From Pseudomonas sp. PDM05 (GTDB lineage Bacteria; Pseudomonadota; Gammaproteobacteria; Pseudomonadales; Pseudomonadaceae), in NCBI RefSeq assembly GCF_014851685.1, contig NZ_JACVAC010000001.1, forward strand, positions 1 through 64,000: a DNA stretch of 64,000 nt, given 5' to 3'. This document shows, piece after piece, positions 1 through 7,766 of this stretch; position 1 is the first letter of the stretch, and each line of letters starts with the position of its first letter. Under the pieces are notes generated by a model, which did not search any database, was not told the origin of the DNA, and worked only from the letters and a program-made list of their open reading frames with translations. Position numbers and translations under genes: made by a program.

Positions 1-745
1 GCTCGACAGCTCCCACAGGGAATAGGGTTTGCAGGCTGTGTCAGGTGTACACAGTTAAAAAATGTGGGAGCTGGCTTGCCTGCGAAGGCGGCGGATCAGG
101 CAACATCTCTGCCTGCCGTGCCGCCGCTTTCGCAGCCTCGCCAAGGCTCGACAGCTCCCACAGGGAATAGGGTTTGCAGGCTGTGTCAGGTGTACACAGT
201 TATAAAATGTGGGAGCTGGCTTGCCTGCGAAGGCGGCGGATCAGGCAACACCTCTGCCTGCCGTGCCGCCGCATTCGCAGCCTCGCCAAAGCTCGACAGC
301 TCCCACAGGGAATAGGGTTTGCAGGCTGTGTCAGGTGTACACAGTTAAAAAATGTGGGAGCTGGCTTGCCTGCGAAGGCGGCGGATCAGGCAACACCTCT
401 GCCTGCCGTGCCGCCGCCTTCGCAGCCTCGTCAAGGCTCGACAGCTCCCACAGGGAATAGGGTTTGCAGGCTGTGTCAGGTGTACACAATTAAAAAATGT
501 GGGAGCTGGCTTGCCTGCGAAGGCGGCGGATCAGGCAACATCTCTGCCTGCCGTGCCGCCGCATTCGCAGCCTCGCCAAGGCTCGACAGCTCCCACAGGG
601 AATAGGGTTTGCAGGCTGTGCCAGGTGTACACAGTTAAAAAATGTGGGAGCTGGCTTGCCTGCGAAGGCGGCGGATCAGGCAACATCTCTGCCTGCCGTG
701 CCGCCGCTTTCGCAGCCTCGCCAAGGCTCGACAGCTCCACACAGA
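1..745. repeat. 145-bp tandem array with REP palindromes
   Basis: Five consecutive units of exactly 145 bp begin at 1, 146, 291, 436 and 581; a decayed sixth begins at 726. Units differ by only a few substitutions. Each unit carries the REP core TGTGGGAGCTGGCTTGCCTGCGA, split here as TGTGGGAGCTGG plus CTTGCCTGCGA, and an inverted partner ending AGCTCCCACA, so each can fold into a long hairpin. All reading frames across it are repeat-periodic and have no start-site support, so I call no gene. Confidence 0.93.
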
Positions 746-808
746 AGCTTGGGTTTGCAGGTTGGAACAGGCATACACCGTTCAAAATGGCGGGTGATGC
801 AGGAAGCC

Positions 809-874
809 CCAAGTGCCCGGATTCGGGGCGGCTTCGCCACCCGGCGCGGGGCGAGGCCGCTCACTACAAAAACG
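809..874. repeat. Half of a GTAGTGAGC-class REP element
   Basis: This is the right arm of the large REP class seen complete at 12758, 43886, 54860 and 61403: GGGGCGGCTTCGCCACC followed by GCGCGGGGCGAGGCCGCTC and ACTAC. The left arm is missing. From its end to the gene at 1019 I see nothing further. Confidence 0.7.
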
Positions 875-1018
875 CTGGCGCCTGCACGGACAGTCATACA
901 CCTGCGCTACGCTCCTAAACCAAGGGCAGCAAATTCCGCCCGCTAACCTTCCGATTCGCCCCAAGTGCGGGCACAATGCGTGTCCTTTTTTGGCAGGCAC
1001 CGCCGCAGGCTCTCAAAA

Positions 1019-2116
1019 ATGATCAAAACGCCGTACTACCTCATCGATAAACAGAAGCTTCTGGTCAACATGCAGAAGATTGCTTACGTGCGCGAGCAGT
1101 CCGGCGCCAAGGCCCTGTTGGCGCTCAAGTGCTTCGCCACCTGGTCGGTGTTCGACCTGATGCAGCAATACATGGACGGCACTACGTCGTCGTCGCTGTA
1201 CGAGCTCAAGCTCGGCCGCCAGAAGTTCGAAGGCGAAGCGCACGCCTACAGCGTGGCCTGGGCTGACGATGAAATTGAAGAGATGCTGGATAACTGCGAC
1301 AAGATCATCTTCAACTCCATCAGCCAGTTGCAGCGCTTTGCCGAACGTTCCGCAGGCAAGACCCGCGGCCTGCGCGTGAACCCCCAGGTCAGCAGCTCCG
1401 ACTACCTGCTGGCCGACCCGGCGCGTCCGTTCAGCCGCCTGGGCGAATGGGACCCGGTGAAGATCGAAGGCGTGATCGAGCAGATCTCCGGCTTCATGTT
1501 CCACAACAACTGCGAGAACGGCGACTTCAGCCTGTTCGACAAAATGCTCGGCACCATCGAAGAACGCTTCGGCGCGCTGCTGCACAAAGTCGAGTGGGTC
1601 AGCCTCGGCGGCGGCATCCATTTCACCGGCGACGACTATGACGTGGACGCGTTCTGCGCCCGCTTGAAAGCGTTCTCCGCCAAGTACGGCGTGCAGGTCT
1701 ACCTGGAACCCGGCGAAGCGGCGATCACCAACAGCGCCTCCCTGGAAGTCACCGTGCTCGACACCCTCTACAACGGCAAGAACCTCGCCGTGGTAGACAG
1801 CTCCATCGAAGCCCACCTGCTGGACCTGCTGATCTATCGCCTCAACGCCAAGCTGGCGCCGAGCGATGGCGAACACACCGTGATGGTGTGCGGCAAATCC
1901 TGCCTGGCCGGGGACATCTTCGGCGAGTATCAATTTGATCGTCCGCTGGCCATCGGCGATCGGCTGTCGTTCATCGACACCGCGGGCTACACCATGGTCA
2001 AGAAAAATTGGTTCAACGGCCTGAAAATGCCGTCCATCGTAGTGAAACAACTCGACGGTACAGTCGAGGTGGTTCGTGAATTTGGTTACGACGACTACCT
2101 GTCCAGCCTTTCGTAA
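1019..2116 (+). CDS. nspC: Carboxynorspermidine decarboxylase
   Basis: PLP-dependent decarboxylase (alanine-racemase-fold, fold III) of 365 aa that removes the carboxyl group from carboxy(nor)spermidine, the last step of the alternative spermidine route. Visible family marks: ALLALKCF with the likely PLP lysine K37, HNNCEN near residue 157, SLGGGIHFTG near 197, EPGEA near 230, and CGKSCLAGD near 290 carrying the likely catalytic Cys. The ATG at 1019 gives the usual family N-terminus MIKTPYYLIDK; an in-frame GTG at 965 would add 18 poorly conserved residues. The synthase gene follows 28 bp downstream, so the two form an operon. Confidence 0.93.
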   Translation: MIKTPYYLIDKQKLLVNMQKIAYVREQSGAKALLALKCFATWSVFDLMQQYMDGTTSSSLYELKLGRQKFEGEAHAYSVAWADDEIEEMLDNCDKIIFNSISQLQRFAERSAGKTRGLRVNPQVSSSDYLLADPARPFSRLGEWDPVKIEGVIEQISGFMFHNNCENGDFSLFDKMLGTIEERFGALLHKVEWVSLGGGIHFTGDDYDVDAFCARLKAFSAKYGVQVYLEPGEAAITNSASLEVTVLDTLYNGKNLAVVDSSIEAHLLDLLIYRLNAKLAPSDGEHTVMVCGKSCLAGDIFGEYQFDRPLAIGDRLSFIDTAGYTMVKKNWFNGLKMPSIVVKQLDGTVEVVREFGYDDYLSSLS

Positions 2117-2144
2117 GCTGGCGGATATAGGAGAAAGAAAGCAA

Positions 2145-3389
2145 TTGAAAAAGAACGTTCTTATCATTGGTGCAGGAGGTGTCGCCAAGGTGGTGGCCCA
2201 CAAGTGCGCGCAGCACAACGACGAACTCGGTCGTATTGCTATCGCGTCGCGCAACATCTCCAAATGCCAGGCCATCATCGACAGCGTCAAGGCCAAGGGT
2301 AGCCTCAAAGTACCCGCCGAAATCAAAGCCTTCGCGCTGAACGCCCTGGACGTGGAAGCGACCAAGGCCCTGATCCGCGAGACCGAATCGCAGATCGTCA
2401 TCAACGTCGGTTCCTCGTTCCTCAACATGTCGGTCCTGCGGGCCTGCATCGACACGGGCGTGGCTTACCTCGACACCGCCATCCACGAAGAGCCGGGCAA
2501 GGTCTGCGAGACTCCGCCGTGGTACGGCAACTACGAATGGAACCACCTGGAAGAGTGCAAACAGAAGAACATCACCGCCATCCTTGGCGTGGGCTTCGAC
2601 CCGGGTGTCGTCAACGCATATGCCGCGCTGGCGCAGCAACAGCATTTCGACCGCATTGATTCGATCGACATTCTCGACGTCAATGCCGGCTCCCATGGCA
2701 AATACTTCGCCACCAATTTCGACCCGGAAATCAACTTCCGCGAATTCACCGGACAGGTGTGGAGCTGGCAGAACAGCCAGTGGACCAGCAACACCATGTT
2801 CGAAGTCAAACGCACCGATGACCTGCCGGTTGTCGGTTCGCAGAACCTGTACCTGACCGGCCACGATGAAGTGCACTCGCTGTCGAAAAACCTCGACGTG
2901 CCCAACGTGCGTTTCTGGATGAGCTTCGGCGAACACTACATCAACGTGTTTACCGTGCTGAACCAGCTCGGCCTGCTCTCCGAAAAACCGGTCACCACCG
3001 CCGAAGGCCTGGAAGTCGTGCCGTTGAAACTGGTCAAGGCCGTACTGCCCGACCCGTCTTCGCTGGCGCCCGGCTACACCGGCAAGACCTGCATCGGCGA
3101 CCTGGTCAAGGGCACCAAGGATGGCAAGGCACGCGAAGTGTTCATCTACAACGTAGCCGATCACGAAGAAGCGTTTGCCGAGACCGACAGCCAGGGCATC
3201 TCCTACACCGCAGGCGTTCCGCCGGTGGCCGCAGCGCTGCTGGTCGCCCGTGGCGAGTGGGACGTGCAACGCATGGCCAACGTTGAAGAACTGCCGGCCG
3301 AGCCGTTCCTGAAAGCACTGGATGTGATGGGCCTGCCGACCCGGATCAAGGACGAGCACGGTGATCGTGCGTGGGATGCGATTGCCTGA
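2145..3389 (+). CDS. Carboxynorspermidine synthase (saccharopine-dehydrogenase-like)
   Basis: NAD(P)H-dependent enzyme of 414 aa in the saccharopine dehydrogenase family. It condenses aspartate semialdehyde with a diamine to give the carboxy-polyamine that NspC decarboxylates. The Rossmann motif LIIGAGGVAKVV is at residues 5-16. The start is a TTG at 2145, chosen because a clear Shine-Dalgarno (TAGGAGA, 2128-2134) lies the right distance upstream and the nucleotide-binding motif then begins immediately; an upstream frame from 2076 would overlap nspC. The pairing with nspC is what distinguishes it from lysine-pathway homologues. Confidence 0.9.
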   Translation: MKKNVLIIGAGGVAKVVAHKCAQHNDELGRIAIASRNISKCQAIIDSVKAKGSLKVPAEIKAFALNALDVEATKALIRETESQIVINVGSSFLNMSVLRACIDTGVAYLDTAIHEEPGKVCETPPWYGNYEWNHLEECKQKNITAILGVGFDPGVVNAYAALAQQQHFDRIDSIDILDVNAGSHGKYFATNFDPEINFREFTGQVWSWQNSQWTSNTMFEVKRTDDLPVVGSQNLYLTGHDEVHSLSKNLDVPNVRFWMSFGEHYINVFTVLNQLGLLSEKPVTTAEGLEVVPLKLVKAVLPDPSSLAPGYTGKTCIGDLVKGTKDGKAREVFIYNVADHEEAFAETDSQGISYTAGVPPVAAALLVARGEWDVQRMANVEELPAEPFLKALDVMGLPTRIKDEHGDRAWDAIA

Positions 3390-3409
3390 CAGGCGATAGC
3401 GGACCGAAC

Positions 3410-3439
3410 AAAAAATGCGCCTTCAGGGGCGCATTTTTT
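3410..3439 (+). terminator. Rho-independent terminator of the nspC operon
   Basis: AAAAATGCGCC and GGGCGCATTTTTT flank a short loop, giving a GC stem with a T run, 21 bp after the synthase stop codon. Confidence 0.85.
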
Positions 3440-3477
3440 GTTTGGGGAAAACACAGCCCTCATGACCAATCAGATCA

Positions 3478-3638
3478 AATGTGGGAGCTGGCAGTGCCTG
3501 GGCGATCTTCAGCCGAACACTCACTATCCAGCAACACCGATCCACTGTGGGAGCGGGCTTGCCCGCGAATGCGGTGGGTCAGTCAAGGGTAGGCTGGCTG
3601 ACACACTGTCATCGCAGGCAAGCCAGCTCCCACATTTA
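3478..3638. repeat. Composite REP cluster
   Basis: Three GTGGGAGC cores (two forward at 3480 and 3547, one inverted ending near 3635) form a long palindromic REP cluster of the GTGGGAGCTGGC / GTGGGAGCGGGC types. The rest of the gap, 3640-3823, shows nothing I can name. Confidence 0.8.
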
Positions 3639-3823
3639 AATATCAGTGCCTGTTGTTCCAGGTTACGAGCTGAATGGCTCAGCGCTCTTGAGCACTGCAA
3701 CAACGCCCGCTCACGACACAACACGTTTGCAAGAGAGATCCGTGCGGGCAGGACATAGACGCCACAAAGCGCCTGGGCTATCTTCTGGCGCCCTCTCACA
3801 GACCCGGAACAGGAAGTTACCGC

Positions 3824-4327
3824 TTGAGCACGTCATCCCTACTGCGCGGCCGCACCTTCGCCCTCCTCGCGGGCATCGCCTTTATTGCCGTGGACCAACT
3901 GGTCAAACTGCTGGCCCTGGTGTCGCTGCAAACCCAGAGTTTCAAATTCGGCTTCAACCCGTTCAATCTGGCGTTGGAACTGAGCCTGAATCCAGGCGCG
4001 TTCCTGAGCCTGGGCGCGGCGCTGCCGCCTCAGGTCAAACAACTGATCTTTATCGTCGGCGTGGCAATCGTGGTGGCCTGGGCGATGGGCTGGTCCTTGT
4101 CCAACTGGAGCCAACCGTTGCGCAAGGTCTTGCCGCTCTACGCCATTGCCCTGGGCGGTATCACCAACCTGATCGACCGTGTCTTCCGTGACGGCCACGT
4201 GGTCGACTACATGGTGCTGAATGTGGGCCCGACGCATACCGGCGTGTTCAACCTCGCCGACATCGCGATCACCGTCGGGGCGTTGTTCTTGATGCTGGAT
4301 CTGTTTGTGAAGCCGCGCAAAGCCTAA
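3824..4327 (+). CDS. lspA: Signal peptidase II paralogue (prolipoprotein peptidase)
   Basis: Inner-membrane aspartyl protease of 167 aa that removes lipoprotein signal peptides. Four membrane segments are evident. Family motifs are in order: DQLVK (about residue 24), NPGAFLSLG (about 56, where canonical enzymes read N-x-GAAF), NLIDRVFRDGHVVDYM with the first catalytic Asp, and FNLADIAI with the second. Starts at TTG 3824 with AGGAAG upstream. It stands alone, not in the usual ileS-lspA-fkpB operon, so it is probably a second copy, possibly with its own substrate range. Both catalytic Asp residues are intact. Confidence 0.85.
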   Translation: MSTSSLLRGRTFALLAGIAFIAVDQLVKLLALVSLQTQSFKFGFNPFNLALELSLNPGAFLSLGAALPPQVKQLIFIVGVAIVVAWAMGWSLSNWSQPLRKVLPLYAIALGGITNLIDRVFRDGHVVDYMVLNVGPTHTGVFNLADIAITVGALFLMLDLFVKPRKA

Positions 4328-4334
4328 GCTTCAA

Positions 4335-4364
4335 GGGGATTTACGGCAGTAACCGCAAATCCCC
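4335..4364. terminator. Hairpin between convergent genes
   Basis: GGGGATTT and AAATCCCC pair around an inner CGG/CCG, between the convergent ends of the lspA paralogue and glutaminase. There is no long T run, so its efficiency as a terminator is uncertain. Confidence 0.55.
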
Positions 4365-4370
4365 AAACCG

Positions 4371-5279
4371 TCAGAACACCGACCAGCCAATCCGCTCGCT
4401 CAACAACTCCAACGCCTTGATCCCCGCCAGCGAATTCCCCGCTGCATTCAACTCCGGCGACCACACGCACACCGTAAACTGCCCAGGCACCACCGCAACG
4501 ATCCCGCCGCCTACGCCGCTCTTGCCGGGCAAGCCTACGCGATAGGCAAAGTTGCCCGCCTCGTCATACAGCCCGCTGGTGGCCATGATCGAGTTGACCT
4601 GCTTGGTCTGGCGCGCGGTGAGGATCTGTTCGCCGCTGTGGGCGCTCACGCCTTCGTTGGCCAGGAAGCTGAACGCCTTGGCCAGATCCAGGCAACTCAT
4701 TTGCAGCGCGCAATAGTTGAAGTAGCTGTGCAGCACCGCGTCCACATCGTTGTGGAAGTTGCCGAACGATTTCATCAGATAGGCCATGGCCGCATTGCGT
4801 GCGCCGTGCTGGGCTTCCGATTCGGCGACAGTGCTGTTGACCAGGATCTGCGGGTTGCCCGACAGCCGCCGGACAAAATCGCGCATCGACAGGATCGGCA
4901 CCGCGAAGCGCGACTGGTTGATGTCGCAGATCACCAACGCACCGGCGTTGATAAAGGGATTGCGCGGCCGACCACGTTCGAATTCCAGCTGCACCAGCGA
5001 GTTGAACGGCTGCCCCGATGGCTCGTGGCCCAGGCGCTCCCAGATGGTTTCGCCACCATGGTCGATGGCCTGCACCAGGCTGAATACCTTGGAAATACTC
5101 TGCACCGAAAACAGTGTTTCAGCGTCACCTGCACAGTAGGCCGTACCGTCGTTGCCGTACACGGCGATCCCCAATTGATTGGCCGGCACGTCGGCCAGCG
5201 CGGGGATATAGTCGGCGACTTTACCGAGGCCGATCAGTGGGCGCACTTCGTCGAGAATCGACGAAAGCATCACCTGCAT
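4371..5279 (-). CDS. glsB: Glutaminase (serine-dependent, beta-lactamase fold)
   Basis: Hydrolyses L-glutamine to glutamate and ammonia in the cytosol. The 302-aa length is typical of the family. [10 protein letters not shown] holds the S-x-x-K catalytic pair (S61, K64); [12 protein letters not shown] and the C-terminal [11 protein letters not shown] are family blocks. Start chosen at 5279 because an AGGAC Shine-Dalgarno precedes it; an ATG five codons upstream (5294) and a longer frame to 5360 are less likely. Monocistronic, convergent with the lspA paralogue. The gap 5280-5573 holds the sulfur promoter module described separately. Confidence 0.93.
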   Translation of the reverse strand: MQVMLSSILDEVRPLIGLGKVADYIPALADVPANQLGIAVYGNDGTAYCAGDAETLFSVQSISKVFSLVQAIDHGGETIWERLGHEPSGQPFNSLVQLEFERGRPRNPFINAGALVICDINQSRFAVPILSMRDFVRRLSGNPQILVNSTVAESEAQHGARNAAMAYLMKSFGNFHNDVDAVLHSYFNYCALQMSCLDLAKAFSFLANEGVSAHSGEQILTARQTKQVNSIMATSGLYDEAGNFAYRVGLPGKSGVGGGIVAVVPGQFTVCVWSPELNAAGNSLAGIKALELLSERIGWSVF

Positions 5280-5463
5280 GTCTTGTCCTGTCATCTGTCT
5301 TGGAATCATTGATAAGCGGGTCGCGGAGGATACTGCAATGCGCGCGCAAGCCCCACACAATCTCTACCACCCGCCCAAAGCTTGGGAGAAATGACCTGAC
5401 CCGCCAAAAATGCAAAATACTGATACATAGCACAAAACATGATTCAACATTTTAATAATTAGG

Positions 5464-5552
5464 TTAGAACCAAACGGCATTTTACAGCCCCGCCCCCTGC
5501 CCCTACTTTGGATGCGAACTACCGACCCCCTGCCCGGTGGAGGTGCCCTTCC
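5464..5552 (+). promoter_or_regulatory. Sulfur-island promoter-leader module, copy A
   Basis: A 24-bp block at 5464-5487 ends in a -35-like TTACAG. After 16 bp comes a -10-like TACTTT (5504-5509). After 11 nt comes ACCGACCCC (5521-5529), then 6 nt, GGTGGAGG (5536-5543) and GCCCTTCCC. The predicted RNA start is near 5516, so the last part lies in the 5' UTR; the real ribosome site is AAGGA just before ATG 5574. The same layout and spacing recur at 13373 and 18959. The block matches copy C at 18 of 24 bases and copy B at 17 of 24. An activator site just upstream of the -35 would suit CysB, but that is inference. Confidence 0.75.
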
Positions 5553-5573
5553 CGCACGATATAAGGACAGACC

Positions 5574-6656
5574 ATGAGCATTGAATTCATCGGCTACATT
5601 GGCGGCCACCACGCTTCCGAGATCCACCCGCGCAGCGGCCCGACCCTGCAACCGGATTACGTCGAAACCGTGGCCCGCGCCCACGAAGAGGCCGGCTTCG
5701 ACCGCGCCCTGGTGGCGTTCCACTCCAACAGCCCGGACAGCACGCTGATCGCCTCCCACGCCGCCAGCGTCACCGAGAAACTGCAATTTCTCATCGCCCA
5801 CCGCCCAGGCTTCGCCCAACCGACGTTGGCGGCACGCCAGTTCACCACCCTCGACGTGTTCAACGGCGGGCGCACCGCCGTGCACATCATCACCGGCGGT
5901 GACGACCGCGAACTGCGCGCCGATGGCAGCCATATCGGCAAGGACGAACGCTACGCACGCACCGACGAATACCTGAGCGTGGTGCGCCAGGAATGGACCA
6001 GCGAGCAGCCGTTTGATTTCGCAGGCACCTACTACCAGGTCGAAGGCGCGCACTCCACGGTGAAGTCGCCGCAACAGCCGCATATCCCACTGTACTTCGG
6101 CGGCTCGTCCGCTGCCGCCATTGCCGTCGCCGGCAAACATGCCGACGTGTACGCGCTGTGGGGTGAAACCTACGAACAAGTGCGCGAGATCGTCACCCAG
6201 GTGCGCGCCGAAGCGGCCAAGCACGGGCGTACGATTCGCTTCAGCCTGTCGTTGCGACCGATCCTCGCCGAGACCGAAGAGCTTGCCTGGGAGAGGGCTG
6301 ACAGCATCCTGCAACAGGCCACCGTACTGGCCGAGAAGAATGGTTTTGTGCGCCGTGAACCGCCGAACGAAGGCTCGCGCCGCTTGCTCGCAGCAGCGGC
6401 GCAGGGATCGCGGCTGGATAAGCGCTTGTGGACCGGGATTGCCGGGCTGCTTGGTGCCCAAGGCAACTCCACTGCGCTGGTGGGCACTGCCGAGCAAGTC
6501 GCCGAAGCCTTGGTGGACTACTACGACCTGGGCATCACTACGTTCCTGATTCGCGGGTTTGATCCACTGAACGATGCCATCGATTACGGCAAGCGCCTGA
6601 TCCCCCTCACCCGCCAGTTGATCGCCGAGCGCGAGCAGGCCCAGCAAGTAGCATAA
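5574..6656 (+). CDS. FMNH2-dependent monooxygenase, alkanesulfonate type (SsuD/MsuD/SfnG-like)
   Basis: LLM-class (bacterial luciferase-like) flavin monooxygenase of 360 aa. Family members cleave C-S bonds of sulfonates or sulfones using reduced FMN from a separate reductase. Family blocks are AHRPGFAQPTLAARQFTTLD (about residues 76-95), ITGGDDRELRADG, DERYARTDEYL and PLYFGGSSAAA. No reductase gene lies nearby, so it must borrow one. It is monocistronic, led by the sulfur module and followed by a REP hairpin. The exact substrate (alkanesulfonate, methanesulfonate, dimethylsulfone) cannot be set from sequence alone. Confidence 0.85.
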   Translation: MSIEFIGYIGGHHASEIHPRSGPTLQPDYVETVARAHEEAGFDRALVAFHSNSPDSTLIASHAASVTEKLQFLIAHRPGFAQPTLAARQFTTLDVFNGGRTAVHIITGGDDRELRADGSHIGKDERYARTDEYLSVVRQEWTSEQPFDFAGTYYQVEGAHSTVKSPQQPHIPLYFGGSSAAAIAVAGKHADVYALWGETYEQVREIVTQVRAEAAKHGRTIRFSLSLRPILAETEELAWERADSILQQATVLAEKNGFVRREPPNEGSRRLLAAAAQGSRLDKRLWTGIAGLLGAQGNSTALVGTAEQVAEALVDYYDLGITTFLIRGFDPLNDAIDYGKRLIPLTRQLIAEREQAQQVA

Positions 6657-6674
6657 GCAACAACACTGCAAAAC

Positions 6675-6766
6675 AATGTGGGAGCTGGCTTGCCTGCGAT
6701 GCAAACACCTCGGTTGTTCAGATGCACCGAGTTGATGCTATCGCAGGCAAGCCAGCTCCCACATTT
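6675..6766. repeat. REP palindrome between convergent genes
   Basis: Two perfect inverted arms of about 25 bp beginning AATGTGGGAGCTGGC surround a 40-bp loop. The right end runs into ACATTTTTAG, so it may also act as a terminator for the monooxygenase. Confidence 0.85.
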
Positions 6767-6789
6767 TTAGATCTGCTGCGTGCCGAGAA

Positions 6790-7584
6790 TCAGTTTTTGT
6801 AGTCGGTGTCGGTACGTTCCAACTGCCGCACCAGCGCATTCCAATGCCGCGCTACGCCCGGGCCTTCACCGCTGGCGTGCGCCTTGGCCTGCTGCTCGAC
6901 TTTTTCCACCACTTCCTTGGGCGGAAAGATCAACTCCGCATTCCCCGCCGCCTGTGCCGCGACCTGGATATTGCACGCACGCTCCAACTGCTGCAGCTGC
7001 TGGAACGCATGCTCAACGCTGATGCCGGCGGTCAACAAGCCGTGGTTGCGCAGGATCATCACGCTCTTGTCGCCCAGGTCCGCCACCAGTCGCTCGCGCT
7101 CGTCCAGGTCCAGGGCAATGCCTTCATACCCGTGATACGCCACGCGGCCGGAGAAACCGATGGAGTGCTGGGAGATCGGCAGCAACCCGTCCTTCTGCGC
7201 CGACACGGCAATGCCGTCGCGGGTATGGGTGTGCAACACCGCTTGCAAGTCGTGGCGTGCGCCATGGATCGCGCTGTGGATCACGTAGCCGGCGTAGTTG
7301 ATGCCCAGGCCGGTCGGGTCGTCGACAATAGTGCCGTCGAGGTCGACCTTGACCAGGTTGGAGGCGTTGATTTCATCGAACAACAGGCCAAAGGCGTTGA
7401 TCAGGAAATGCTCGTCCGGGCCGGGGACACGGGCGGAGAAGTGGGTGTAGATGTGATCGGTCCACTTGTACAAGGCCGCCAGGCGGTAGGCGGCGGCCAG
7501 TTTGACGCGCACTTCCCATTCTTGCGCAGTGACACGCTGGCGGACATTGCTGGAAACGCTGGAAATCGAGGTGACGCTGCTCAT
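6790..7584 (-). CDS. Class II aldolase/adducin family protein
   Basis: Zinc-dependent aldolase-fold protein of 264 aa (fuculose-phosphate aldolase/adducin family). Metal ligands are visible as HTHTRDG (H118, H120) and RNHGLLTAG (H181). The N-terminal 15 residues are Ser/Val-rich and probably disordered. AGGAAG precedes the ATG. Position inside the sulfur island and a promoter resembling the sulfur module suggest it acts on an aldehyde or hydroxy-acid left after C-S cleavage; this is inference and the substrate is unknown. Confidence 0.8.
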   Translation of the reverse strand: MSSVTSISSVSSNVRQRVTAQEWEVRVKLAAAYRLAALYKWTDHIYTHFSARVPGPDEHFLINAFGLLFDEINASNLVKVDLDGTIVDDPTGLGINYAGYVIHSAIHGARHDLQAVLHTHTRDGIAVSAQKDGLLPISQHSIGFSGRVAYHGYEGIALDLDERERLVADLGDKSVMILRNHGLLTAGISVEHAFQQLQQLERACNIQVAAQAAGNAELIFPPKEVVEKVEQQAKAHASGEGPGVARHWNALVRQLERTDTDYKN

Positions 7585-7622
7585 GGCAAAACTTCCTGGA
7601 GGGCCTTAAGGACTTCCAGGCA

Positions 7623-7668
7623 AGCCTAGGGGATGGATAAAAATAATAAAAAGCACATTTTAATCTAA
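7623..7668 (-). promoter_or_regulatory. Sulfur-type promoter without leader element, aldolase gene
   Basis: Reading the minus strand, a 24-bp block (7668 to 7645) and the bases before it share AATAATTAG-N-TTAGA with the region in front of copy A (14 of the first 15 positions). After 16 bp comes TAGGCT (7628-7623) as the -10, the same spacing as modules A-C. No ACCGACCCC/GGYGGAGG element follows; instead CCTGGA...TCCAGG can form a hairpin over the leader. Confidence 0.5.
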
Positions 7669-7718
7669 GCTAATTATTATTTTTTTTCATAACAAATCAG
7701 ACAACAACACAGAACGAA

Positions 7719-7746
7719 TGTGGGAGCGAGCCAGCCCGCTCCCACA
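7719..7746. repeat. Short REP-derived hairpin
   Basis: TGTGGGAGCG and GCTCCCACA form a compact stem just beyond the 3' end of the LysR gene at 7767. It could end that transcript. Confidence 0.6.
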
Positions 7747-7766
7747 ATAAGCCGCGTTCACTGGGG

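Noticed and set aside
1..745. CRISPR array
   Set aside because: Repeat and spacer are not distinct: the whole 145-bp unit is repeated, and no cas gene is present.
64..946. Overlapping short coding frames in the 145-bp repeats
   Set aside because: They recur with the repeat period in several frames, lack ribosome sites and look like no protein family.
1013..2455. 480-codon frame antisense to nspC and its neighbour
   Set aside because: Shadow of two well-supported genes; no family similarity.
4335..4364. Riboswitch or attenuator near glutaminase
   Set aside because: It is downstream of both convergent genes, so a terminator-like hairpin explains it better.
5512..5577. 21-codon upstream frame (MRTTDPLPGGG...) ending on the monooxygenase start codon
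   Set aside because: Its ATG lies between the predicted -10 and RNA start, and copy C of the module has no matching start and a stop in the frame. The nucleotide element is conserved, not a peptide.
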